Shown here: positions 1 through 5,666 of the stretch, piece after piece
Layout: each line of letters begins with the position of its first letter
Numbering within the stretch: position 1 is the first letter of the stretch
Assembly (NCBI GenBank): GCA_034408745.1
Contig: JAWXCM010000328.1
Coordinates: 1-6,913 of the forward strand
Reading direction: 5' to 3'
Length of the DNA: 6,913 bases
Source: JAWXCM01 sp034408745
GTDB lineage: Bacteria; Acidobacteriota; Terriglobia; Bryobacterales; Bryobacteraceae
The notes under the pieces: generated by a model
Seen by the model: only the letters and a program-made list of their open reading frames with translations
What the model was told of the DNA's origin: nothing
The model's database searches: none
Translations under genes and position numbers: made by a program

Positions 1-150
1 AATGCCGTCGTCGTTGTAATGATCGTATGCGTTGCCGCCGATATGGTTGCAGCGGTCGCAGATCAGAACGCGTTTGTTGAATTTGCGCGCGAGTCGCTCA
101 GCGATGACGCTGCCGGCAAACCCCGCGCCCACCACCAGAAAGTCGTACAT
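1..150 (-). CDS. glf: UDP-galactopyranose mutase, N-terminal fragment (runs off left edge)
   Basis: Glf is a cytoplasmic flavoenzyme that interconverts UDP-galactopyranose and UDP-galactofuranose, supplying the furanose donor for surface glycans. Only the first 50 codons lie in the window. They start MYDFLVVGAGFAGS, a Rossmann beta-alpha-beta with the FAD-binding G-x-G-x-x-G at residues 8-13. NHIGGNAYD follows at about residues 35-43, the characteristic early Glf motif and close to what I recall of E. coli Glf. The start is the ATG at 148-150, with a strong ribosome binding site (GGAAGGAA on the minus strand, 156-163) five bases upstream. It begins 25 bases after the glycosyltransferase stop, so it is probably the third gene of a minus-strand operon. 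The first 50 residues show no defect; catalytic residues are outside the window. Generic FAD oxidoreductases share the Rossmann motif, but the HIGGNAYD signature makes Glf much more likely. Confidence 0.9.
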   Translation of the reverse strand, partial: MYDFLVVGAGFAGSVIAERLARKFNKRVLICDRCNHIGGNAYDHYNDDGI

Positions 151-155
151 AGTTG

Positions 156-163
156 TTCCTTCC
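156..163 (-). promoter_or_regulatory. Ribosome binding site of glf
   Basis: The minus strand reads GGAAGGAA five bases before the glf ATG, a near-consensus Shine-Dalgarno sequence. It fixes the glf start and allows glf to be translated independently of the frameshifted gene before it. Confidence 0.75.
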
Positions 164-175
164 AAAAGTGCAGGA

Positions 176-1380
176 TTAGTCGCCCAGCGCAGCCGTCTCG
201 AGCGGACGAACGGTGCTGCCGCCGGCCGGCATGCGGTTGATTGCTTTTGCGAAGACCCGGTTCTCCATCAGCTCGCGCATACGCCGGAACGTAATGTCCC
301 ACGAATTGGTCGCGAGGAACAGATCGCGGCGCTCCGCCCATGCCGGATCGTTCGCATCCACAGCCATCGCGTTGTCGATTTCGAGCGCGAACGCTTCCGG
401 CGAATCGGCAATCCGAACCAGCCTCTGAGTGCCATACGGGCGAACCACATCGGTAATCGACGTCGAAACCACCGGCTTGCCGGCCGCCAGATATTCGGGG
501 GTCTTGGTGGGGCTGATGTACCGGGTGGATTCGTTGTGCGCGAACGGCATCATCGCCGCATCCATCCGGCAATGTACGAAGGAAGTTCCTTATAGGATTT
601 TCCGCCCAGATAATGCACGTTGGGAAGCTGCGGCAGCGACGCAGGATCGATCTTCACCACCGGTCCGATCATTACGAAATGCACGTTGGGACGCAGTTCA
701 GCCACACGTCGCAACAGATCCGCATCCATGCGCTCGTCGATCACGCCCGCAAAGCCCACACGTGGATGCGGAATCGATGCCTGATCGTCCGGCCCGTGCA
801 TTAACGTGCGAGCCTGCGCGAAATGCGAGTAGTCGATGCTGCTTGGGAATGCATGCAGGTCCTGATGACGGCCCACTTTGGCTTCATACAGGCTCTGCCC
901 GCCGGTAAACACGAGGTCCGCACGTCGGAGCAACTCGGCCTCGCGATCCTTCATTTCCTGGGGCGCGCCCCGGAATGCCGAAAGCTCGTCCATGCAGTCG
1001 AACACCGTGATCGCGGGCTTCAGATGCCCTGCGAAAGCCTGAGCCATCGGGGTGTAGTACCAGAGCACATAGGGCCCGACTTCGTGCACGGAGAGAAAAT
1101 TATTGAGCAGCAGCTTCTGAATCGTCTCGCGCGTGGCGGCACTAAGTCCGTCCGGAATTTGCGGAACGATGATGTTCACGCCGGTGTCCGGACATACGTT
1201 GTGCGACATTCTCGGCGTGCCATCCCCGGCAGGAACGGGTTCTTCCACAAAGAACACGCGGTGATTTCGTGCGAAACGACTGAGGAGATGCTGCGGCCGC
1301 TGGTAGACGAAGCCCCAGCGCAGATGTGAAAGACAAACGACGTCTTGCGGGAAGGACGAAATGGCAGTATTTTGGATCAT
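176..1380 (-). pseudogene. GT-B type glycosyltransferase, interrupted by a one-base frameshift
   Basis: A glycosyltransferase of the type found beside glf, presumably adding a sugar to a surface polysaccharide at the cytoplasmic face of the membrane. The chosen start is the ATG at 1378-1380, which has GAGGA six bases upstream; a GTG at 1402-1404 is an alternative. The N-terminal part contains LSHLRWGFVYQRPQHLLSRF and VFFVEEP, typical of this family. Reading breaks after IAGW (residue 273): the frame continues MRR and stops at 550-552. The family continuation (DAAMMPF, then SPTKTPEYLAAGKPVVST, the usual donor-binding Glu region) resumes in another frame from 562 and ends with TAA at 176-178. 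Restoring one G in the minus-strand GGATGGATG gives an uninterrupted protein of about 401 residues. As written, the N-terminal piece lacks the nucleotide-sugar binding end. An ATG at 563-565 could allow reinitiation, but no good ribosome binding site precedes it. Acceptor and linkage cannot be told. Confidence 0.85.
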
Positions 1381-1404
1381 TTTATTCCTCAGTTCCGTGC
1401 TCAC

Positions 1405-2574
1405 TCATGCATAAACCTGGACACTTTCCCGGTTGCGCCCGGAAAAGCCCCTTACATTGCGAAATCGGTTTTGCTGTATCCGAAGTTCGGATGCCATTGG
1501 ACTATGGATCTCGCGATGCCCGTCGGCGTCACAGTAGTCCCAGAGTCCGTTGTGACAGTGGCGGTCGTCGTCCCAGCCAGGATGGTTCACCACCGGATAA
1601 AGGCAGACACCTTCCACCGGGATCCCTGTCCGCAGCGCTATTTCCACCTCATTGCCTATGTATGTCAGCCACTCCGGCCGCCGCTCATCTTCAATTCCCG
1701 TTTCCGCGATTACCAGCGGGCGTTCATATCGCTCCCAGACTTCCTGCAGCATCCGCCACAGCGGCCTGTAGCGAGGGTCGGTGCGATCCATGAAGCCGCC
1801 TTTGTAGACCCACTGGTTGTGGACGTAATAATTGCATCCAATTACGTCCAAATACTTCGGATTACCGCCGATCTCGGGAAACCGTCTGCCAACCAGAATG
1901 TCCGTGCACTGAAACTGCGCCTCTCGATAACCCGCTGCTTCGTCCCGCAGGCGATCTGGCGCCCCGAAGTCAGGCACGATGTGAATCAGTGGATCCACCT
2001 GCATAAACCGGGCGCCGGGCACCACGTCGCGAATCGCTTCGATCCCCTCGACAGTGGCCCGGATCAACTGCTTCTTAAGGTCATCGCCGCGCCCTTTGAC
2101 GAATGGAGGAAACAAACCTTCCTGAGCGCCCGCCCAGCACAGGAACGACGGCTCATTGACCACGCAAAACCAATATGGCCCCGGAGTTTCAGAGGCAATT
2201 ACCCTCGCCGCGGCCCGCGCAAACCGTCCGAACTGAGTGGGGAAATCGGCGTCGAACACGTCCACCCACCCCGGCCACCCGTAATGCAGTACATCCCAGA
2301 TCACCTGCATGCCAGTACGGCGCGACGCGCGAATCTGCGACATCGCGGAAGAGAAGTCGAAGCGCCCCGGCGTACGTCCAATCAGGTGCCAGCGCAGCCC
2401 GTCGCGACAGGCCTCCATGCCCACGCTTTGCAACAGGCGATAATCGGCTTCAGCGCAACGGTCGTGACCCGTCGACGCAATTAAGTCCAGGCGTGACCCA
2501 TCGGCCCTGCTGTGCGTTGAGCACTCGAAACCGCCAAGGAAAAAGCTGCCAAACAGAGACTGCTCCGCCAACAC
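1405..2574 (-). CDS. Glycoside hydrolase-like protein (clan GH-A TIM barrel, often labelled beta-glucosidase / family 1)
   Basis: A soluble protein of about 389 residues with the layout of a clan GH-A retaining glycosidase. The motif CVVNEPSF, with the likely acid/base Glu at about residue 141, is followed by VIAETG, with the likely nucleophile Glu at about residue 291. Both catalytic glutamates are present, and the spacing of about 150 residues suits a (beta/alpha)8 barrel. It opens with FGSFFLGGFECSTH and ends in YPVVNHPGWDDD and NGLWDY. No signal peptide is evident, so it is probably cytoplasmic. The open frame extends to a TTG at 2623-2625, but resemblance to the family begins near FGSFFLGG. 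I therefore prefer the GTG at 2572-2574 (or the TTG just after it), which has GGGAAG a few bases upstream. It is the first gene of the glycan operon, 24 bases before the glycosyltransferase. Family 1 is a guess; the substrate is unknown. It could act in glycan biosynthesis rather than degradation. Confidence 0.8.
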   Translation of the reverse strand: MLAEQSLFGSFFLGGFECSTHSRADGSRLDLIASTGHDRCAEADYRLLQSVGMEACRDGLRWHLIGRTPGRFDFSSAMSQIRASRRTGMQVIWDVLHYGWPGWVDVFDADFPTQFGRFARAAARVIASETPGPYWFCVVNEPSFLCWAGAQEGLFPPFVKGRGDDLKKQLIRATVEGIEAIRDVVPGARFMQVDPLIHIVPDFGAPDRLRDEAAGYREAQFQCTDILVGRRFPEIGGNPKYLDVIGCNYYVHNQWVYKGGFMDRTDPRYRPLWRMLQEVWERYERPLVIAETGIEDERRPEWLTYIGNEVEIALRTGIPVEGVCLYPVVNHPGWDDDRHCHNGLWDYCDADGHREIHSPMASELRIQQNRFRNVRGFSGRNRESVQVYA

Positions 2575-2595
2575 ACTACTTCCCGCTGAAAACAC

Positions 2596-2625
2596 AGTAC
2601 TCCGTGGTGAAATGGATCGAGTCAA
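2596..2625 (-). promoter_or_regulatory. Possible sigma-70 promoter of the glycosidase-glycosyltransferase-glf operon
   Basis: On the minus strand a good -35 (TTGACT, 2620-2625) is followed after 18 bases by a weak -10 (AGTACT, 2596-2601, three of six matches). Transcription would begin near 2589, about 15 bases before the preferred GTG start. The -35 coincides with the upstream TTG of the open frame, which argues that this TTG is not the true start. The weak -10 keeps confidence low. Confidence 0.25.
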
Positions 2626-2694
2626 TCAACCGCGCGGGCGTACGTTGCTGGTACCTGCCCGCATCAGTGAGACTCGTAACGTTCTCAAATGTTT

Positions 2695-2716
2695 CGGAGC
2701 GCTCCGTCGCTGACGG
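2695..2716. repeat. Overlapping palindromes in the divergent intergenic region
   Basis: The 188-base gap between the divergent starts at 2574 and 2763 contains a perfect 12-base palindrome, CGGAGCGCTCCG (2695-2706). It overlaps a second inverted repeat, CCGTC-GCT-GACGG (2704-2716). They lie 120-145 bases upstream of the glycosidase start and 45-70 bases upstream of the YihY start. An operator for either gene is possible. Short palindromes also arise by chance in GC-rich DNA. I see no convincing small gene or RNA in this gap. Confidence 0.3.
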
Positions 2717-2762
2717 TGTAACTTCGTCCGCGTCCCAGCGTCCTCCACTCCGACACAGCTCT

Positions 2763-3782
2763 ATGCAGACGATCGAAACGACTGGACTGCATTCCCGGCC
2801 CGACTGGAAAACACACTGGCGCCGACTCGCCGGAATCAACCGCAAGGACGTTCTTCGGCTCGGCTCGGAAATATTCACCTGCTGGAATGACCACAACGTG
2901 CCGCGCCTCGGCGCCGCTGTTGCGTTCTACACTCTGCTCTCGCTGGCGCCCCTGCTCATCGTCGTGGTGGCTGTCGCCGGAGCCGTATTTGGCCGCGAAG
3001 CCGCTGAGGGGCAACTCGTCTGGCAGATTCAGGATCTGATCGGCAGGGCCGGCGCCGAGACTGTACAGAATCTCCTCCGGTCGACGCAGCAGCCCGGCGC
3101 CGGAGTCATTGCGTCAATCCTCGGCGCCGTCGCACTCGCGCTGGGCGCGACGTCGGCGGTGTCCGAACTCCGCGACGCGCTCAACGTGATCTGGTGCGTC
3201 CCGAGGCGCGAAACCACCGGCATTCACAGCGTGTTGTCCATCGTGCAGGAGAAAAGCTTCGCATTCGCCGCTGTCCTCGGCATCGGATTTCTGCTGCTGG
3301 TTTCCCTCGCTGTGAACGCGGCTCTGGCGGGACTCAGTTCGCAATACCACGTCTGGCTGCCCGCGTCGATGGCCGCAATGCTGCAGTGGGCCGATTTTCT
3401 GATCTCTTATTTCGTAATTGCGGCGCTTTTCGCCTTAATCTACAAATGGCTCCCCGATTTATATCTGGAATGGAGCGACGTTCTGCCTGGCGCGGCATTC
3501 ACGGCGGCTCTGTTCAGCCTCGGCCGCATCCTTATTGGCATGTACCTTGGCCGGACCAGTTATAGCTCCGTGTATGGAGCCGCGGGGTCCCTTGTAGTGT
3601 TTCTGATCTGGGTTTATTACTCGGCGCAGATCTTTTTTCTCGGCGCGGAATTCACGCGGGCCTGGGCTCAGACATTCGGATCGAAGCCGTGCGACCGTGT
3701 CGGCAAAGAAGTTAAGCTCTCCGGAGACCTACAGAAGCCAGCCGAGCCGAAACCCGGCGAGCAGATCGTTCACCTTGATTAA
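2763..3782 (+). CDS. YihY/virulence factor BrkB family inner-membrane protein
   Basis: A 339-residue integral membrane protein of the YihY/BrkB family (once mislabelled ribonuclease BN). Its biochemical function is not established; some members have been linked to serum resistance or transport. The family signature PRLGAAVAFYTLLSLAPLL sits at residues 47-65. About six hydrophobic segments are visible, near residues 50-76, 113-136, 165-190, 207-230, 241-262 and 270-298. The end of the last segment, YYSAQIFFLGAEFTRAWA, is also typical. The C-terminal 35 residues are charged and proline-containing, probably cytoplasmic. Length and architecture are complete. The frame is open far upstream (to 2175), but that part lies antisense to the glycosidase gene and does not resemble the family. 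The ATG at 2763 places the first helix at the normal distance, although no clear Shine-Dalgarno precedes it, so the start is less certain than the identity. The stop overlaps that of the convergent regulator. Confidence 0.9.
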   Translation: MQTIETTGLHSRPDWKTHWRRLAGINRKDVLRLGSEIFTCWNDHNVPRLGAAVAFYTLLSLAPLLIVVVAVAGAVFGREAAEGQLVWQIQDLIGRAGAETVQNLLRSTQQPGAGVIASILGAVALALGATSAVSELRDALNVIWCVPRRETTGIHSVLSIVQEKSFAFAAVLGIGFLLLVSLAVNAALAGLSSQYHVWLPASMAAMLQWADFLISYFVIAALFALIYKWLPDLYLEWSDVLPGAAFTAALFSLGRILIGMYLGRTSYSSVYGAAGSLVVFLIWVYYSAQIFFLGAEFTRAWAQTFGSKPCDRVGKEVKLSGDLQKPAEPKPGEQIVHLD

Positions 3783-4495
3783 AGCCGCGGTGGTGTAGTT
3801 ACAACCAGCGCCCGCGCCGACGTCCGTCCGGACCCGCGATAGGAGTGCGGCTCGGCGGAATCGAAATAAACGCTGTCCCCCACACCCAGCACATGGTCTT
3901 CATTCTGGTAATGGATCACCAGCGTGCCCTCAAGCACGTGAATGAACTCCGCGCCATCGTGGTAGTGCTCCGTCACCTCGTCACTCCCTCGCTTCGGGAA
4001 CTCCGCCATGTAAGCCTGCAGGCTCTTCTCCTGTGACGAAAACGCCAGGCATTCGAAGAAGTAATCGGGCTTCGGAGCCTGTGGACGGTCTGGAAATTTC
4101 ATCCGCTCGGACGCGCGAACCACCAGAAACGGTCTGCGACGGCGCCGGTCCGCGAAGAAATGATCCAGGCTGACATCGAACACCATGGCAATACGAGCCA
4201 GCGTCGCCAGCGTCGGAACCAGTTTCCCGTTCTCCAGTTGCGACAGCATCGAGGCAGACAAGCCCGTGTGCTTTCCAAGGTCGACGAGCGCTATCTTCTT
4301 GCGCAGACGGAGCTGCCGGATCTTCTGTCCAATCTCGTAGGAGGAGAGAACTCTCTTTATCGTAGACTCGCTGTTTTCGGCGTGACCCAAAGTATCTTCA
4401 TTATGACTTAACTCGTGCGCCGCATTTTCTGTGACACTGAAATGACTTTCAGTGTCATGTGTTACCGGGGTGTGCTGACTGGTATCTTCTTCCAT
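3779..4495 (-). CDS. XRE-family transcriptional regulator with C-terminal cupin domain
   Basis: A DNA-binding regulator of 238 residues. Residues 1-50 form a polar, His/Glu/Thr-rich tail of no recognisable fold. Residues 51-112 are a classic XRE helix-turn-helix (IGQKIRQLRLRKKIALVDLG, then GLSASMLSQLENGKLVPTLATL). Residues about 159-233 are a cupin barrel. Its metal-site pattern is complete: H177-x-H179-x3-E183-x6-G, and later H217. Such proteins sense a small molecule or metal through the cupin and repress or activate nearby genes; here the ligand is unknown. The start chosen is the ATG at 4493-4495. A more upstream ATG (4568-4570) would lie inside the divergent sigma gene, and neither has a strong ribosome binding site. 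A perfect inverted repeat falls within codons 13-22, which might mean the true start is further downstream. A possible minus-strand -10 (TATAGT, 4556-4561) lies within the sigma gene. The stop overlaps that of the YihY gene by 4 bases. Confidence 0.9.
   Translation of the reverse strand: MEEDTSQHTPVTHDTESHFSVTENAAHELSHNEDTLGHAENSESTIKRVLSSYEIGQKIRQLRLRKKIALVDLGKHTGLSASMLSQLENGKLVPTLATLARIAMVFDVSLDHFFADRRRRRPFLVVRASERMKFPDRPQAPKPDYFFECLAFSSQEKSLQAYMAEFPKRGSDEVTEHYHDGAEFIHVLEGTLVIHYQNEDHVLGVGDSVYFDSAEPHSYRGSGRTSARALVVTTPPRL
4432..4457. repeat. Perfect 11-bp inverted repeat, candidate operator between regulator and sigma factor
   Basis: TGACACTGAAA (4432-4442), four spacer bases TGAC, then TTTCAGTGTCA (4447-4457): all 11 pairs match. 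It lies in the 5' coding part of the XRE-cupin gene and its centre is about 90 bases before the sigma start. Two-fold symmetric sites of this size suit a dimeric XRE protein, so autoregulation and control of the sigma gene are reasonable inferences. It could also form an RNA hairpin in either transcript. It is too far from any gene end, and has no T-run, to be a terminator. Confidence 0.55.
4480..4488 (+). promoter_or_regulatory. Possible extended -10 promoter element for the sigma factor gene
   Basis: TGGTATCTT matches the extended -10 pattern (TGn followed by TATCTT, four of six matches). Transcription would start near 4495, giving a leader of about 39 bases before the ATG at 4534. No good -35 lies at 17 bases, consistent with an extended -10 or an activator-dependent promoter. 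The inverted repeat at 4432-4457 would then be centred near -50. Weak evidence. Confidence 0.25.
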
Positions 4496-4520
4496 GGGTG
4501 CCGTGATATTGGACAACCCA

Positions 4521-4527
4521 AAGGGAG
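4521..4527 (+). promoter_or_regulatory. Ribosome binding site deciding the sigma factor start
   Basis: AAGGGAG directly abuts an ATG at 4528 and is six bases from a second in-frame ATG at 4534. The spacing favours initiation at 4534, two codons later than the longest reading. Confidence 0.65.
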
Positions 4528-4533
4528 ATGCAG

Positions 4534-5154
4534 ATGCAAAACCAGAACGAACTCGACTATAAACTTTCAAGCGATGAGACTCTGGTTACGCTCTCGCAAA
4601 ACGGCGACAACCAAGCCTTCGCCGTGCTGATTGAGCGTCACTACAACACCTGTCAGAAGCTGGCATACTCCATCCTGCATGACCGCTCGGATGCAGAAGA
4701 TGAAGTCCAGAACGCCTCGTGGAAAGCCTTCGAGCACATCGGCCAGTTTCAGTGCGACGCGAAGTTCTCCACATGGCTCACGCGTATTGTGGTGAACCAG
4801 TGCCTGATGCGACTCCGCCAGACCCGCCGTTCCCGGCTTCTTTATATAGAGGACACGGCGACGGAAGACTCGCGCGCATTCGACCTGCCGTCCACCACGG
4901 AGTCCCCTGAGCAGGCCGTTGGAAAGTCCGAGATCGCCGACGTGTTGCAGAGCGAAATTCGTCGAATTCCGCCCCTTTTACGCAATGTGTTTGTGTTGAG
5001 AGATGTGGAAGAGCTGCCCATGCAGGATGTAGCCGACCGTCTGGGCATCTCGGTTGCGGCAGCAAAGTCGCGCCTCCTGCGGGCACGGCTCGAACTGCGT
5101 ACCAGAATGGAAAAGTACCAGGGCCGGCTGGGAACGGCTACGCTGCTGGCTTAA
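4534..5154 (+). CDS. ECF-type RNA polymerase sigma factor (sigma-70 family)
   Basis: A 206-residue alternative sigma factor that would direct RNA polymerase to a special promoter set. Region 2 spans about residues 33-98, with the core-binding and -10 recognition helices visible (RHYNTCQKLAYSIL, DAEDEVQNASWKAFEHIGQF, FSTWLTRIVVNQCLMRLR). An acidic linker follows (about 104-130). Region 4 spans about 132-192 and ends in the helix-turn-helix MQDVADRLGISVAAAKSRLLRAR that reads the -35. There is no region 1 or 3, as expected for ECF factors, and the length is normal. The ATG at 4534 is preferred because AAGGGAG is six bases upstream. No anti-sigma gene follows: the next gene is convergent and overlaps the last 17 bases. 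The divergent XRE-cupin regulator, 38 bases away, is the natural candidate for transcriptional control. The ECF subgroup and target genes are not deducible here. Confidence 0.93.
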   Translation: MQNQNELDYKLSSDETLVTLSQNGDNQAFAVLIERHYNTCQKLAYSILHDRSDAEDEVQNASWKAFEHIGQFQCDAKFSTWLTRIVVNQCLMRLRQTRRSRLLYIEDTATEDSRAFDLPSTTESPEQAVGKSEIADVLQSEIRRIPPLLRNVFVLRDVEELPMQDVADRLGISVAAAKSRLLRARLELRTRMEKYQGRLGTATLLA

Positions 5155-5662
5155 CCTGCAAACGATACAGCGTGCGTGGATCAGCCGACTCCGCAACGAT
5201 CTGAACCACGCCCGCAACGCGCCCGGCACACAACGCTTCCACAGCGGGACGGACCACACGGTCCGTTTCCTCGTTATTGGGGGCTAATGCGCGGTCATTA
5301 ACGAAGATTTCAAACCGAGACGGCTCGAACTTCACGCCCCGAATCTCCGCTTCCAGCTTTTTTGCCACAGACACCGCCGTGTCATACGCATCGCGAACCT
5401 TCGCGGTGACATCGCCCTCAGCGGGTGTGCGCCGGTTGTACAGGAACCCGAGCCGTCCCGCGCGATTATCCACACTAAACATCGCCTCATGCGCGATCAG
5501 CAAAATGCCCGGCCCGTTCGGCACATGCGCGTAATCCGCCACGTCAATCGGAGTGCCCGGCACTTCGTTGTCGCGAATCCAGCGGTGAAACACCGGAATC
5601 AACTCGGGCCAGTTCACCACGGAACCCTCTGTAGCGAAAATCTTAACGTTGATGTGATCCAT
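5138..5662 (-). CDS. Conserved protein of unknown function, companion of nitrite/sulfite reductase
   Basis: A 174-residue soluble protein beginning MDHINVKIFATEGS. I cannot assign a named domain. From memory it resembles small hypothetical proteins encoded directly after siroheme nitrite/sulfite reductases in Acidobacteria and some other soil bacteria, and its position here agrees. The start ATG is four bases after the reductase stop, with GAAGG about ten bases upstream, which suggests translational coupling and a shared transcript. Visible features are a central motif HVPNGPGILLIAHEAMFSVD, a following RLGFLYNRR, and FEIFVNDRALAPNNEET near residues 117-133. There is only one cysteine, and no signal peptide or membrane segment, so an iron-sulfur role is unlikely. 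A role in assembly, electron delivery or regulation of the reductase is inference from context only. Its last 17 bases overlap the convergent sigma factor gene. Confidence 0.8.
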   Translation of the reverse strand: MDHINVKIFATEGSVVNWPELIPVFHRWIRDNEVPGTPIDVADYAHVPNGPGILLIAHEAMFSVDNRAGRLGFLYNRRTPAEGDVTAKVRDAYDTAVSVAKKLEAEIRGVKFEPSRFEIFVNDRALAPNNEETDRVVRPAVEALCAGRVAGVVQIVAESADPRTLYRLQVKPAA

Positions 5663-5666
5663 CGGC

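Noticed and set aside
32..595. Plus-strand open frame of 187 codons across glf and the glycosyltransferase end
   Set aside because: It is antisense to two recognised genes, with composition typical of a shadow frame and no domain signal.
1345..2484. Long plus-strand open frame of 379 codons opposite the glycosidase gene
   Set aside because: It lies antisense to a well-supported gene with catalytic motifs. Its translation is rich in Arg, Pro and His with no recognisable domain, typical of a shadow frame in GC-rich DNA.
2175..2762. Upstream 196-codon extension of the YihY reading frame
   Set aside because: The extension mostly lies antisense to the glycosidase gene, is Arg/Pro/Ser-rich, and no YihY family member I know has such an N-terminus. 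It is taken as chance openness of the frame.
4432..4457. Inverted repeat as an intrinsic terminator
   Set aside because: There is no T-run on either strand after the stem, and it is located near the 5' ends of both flanking genes rather than at a 3' end.
4496..4570. Longer start for the XRE-cupin regulator (ATG at 4568-4570)
   Set aside because: It would overlap the sigma factor's 5' coding region and has no good ribosome binding site. The ATG at 4493-4495 is more economical.
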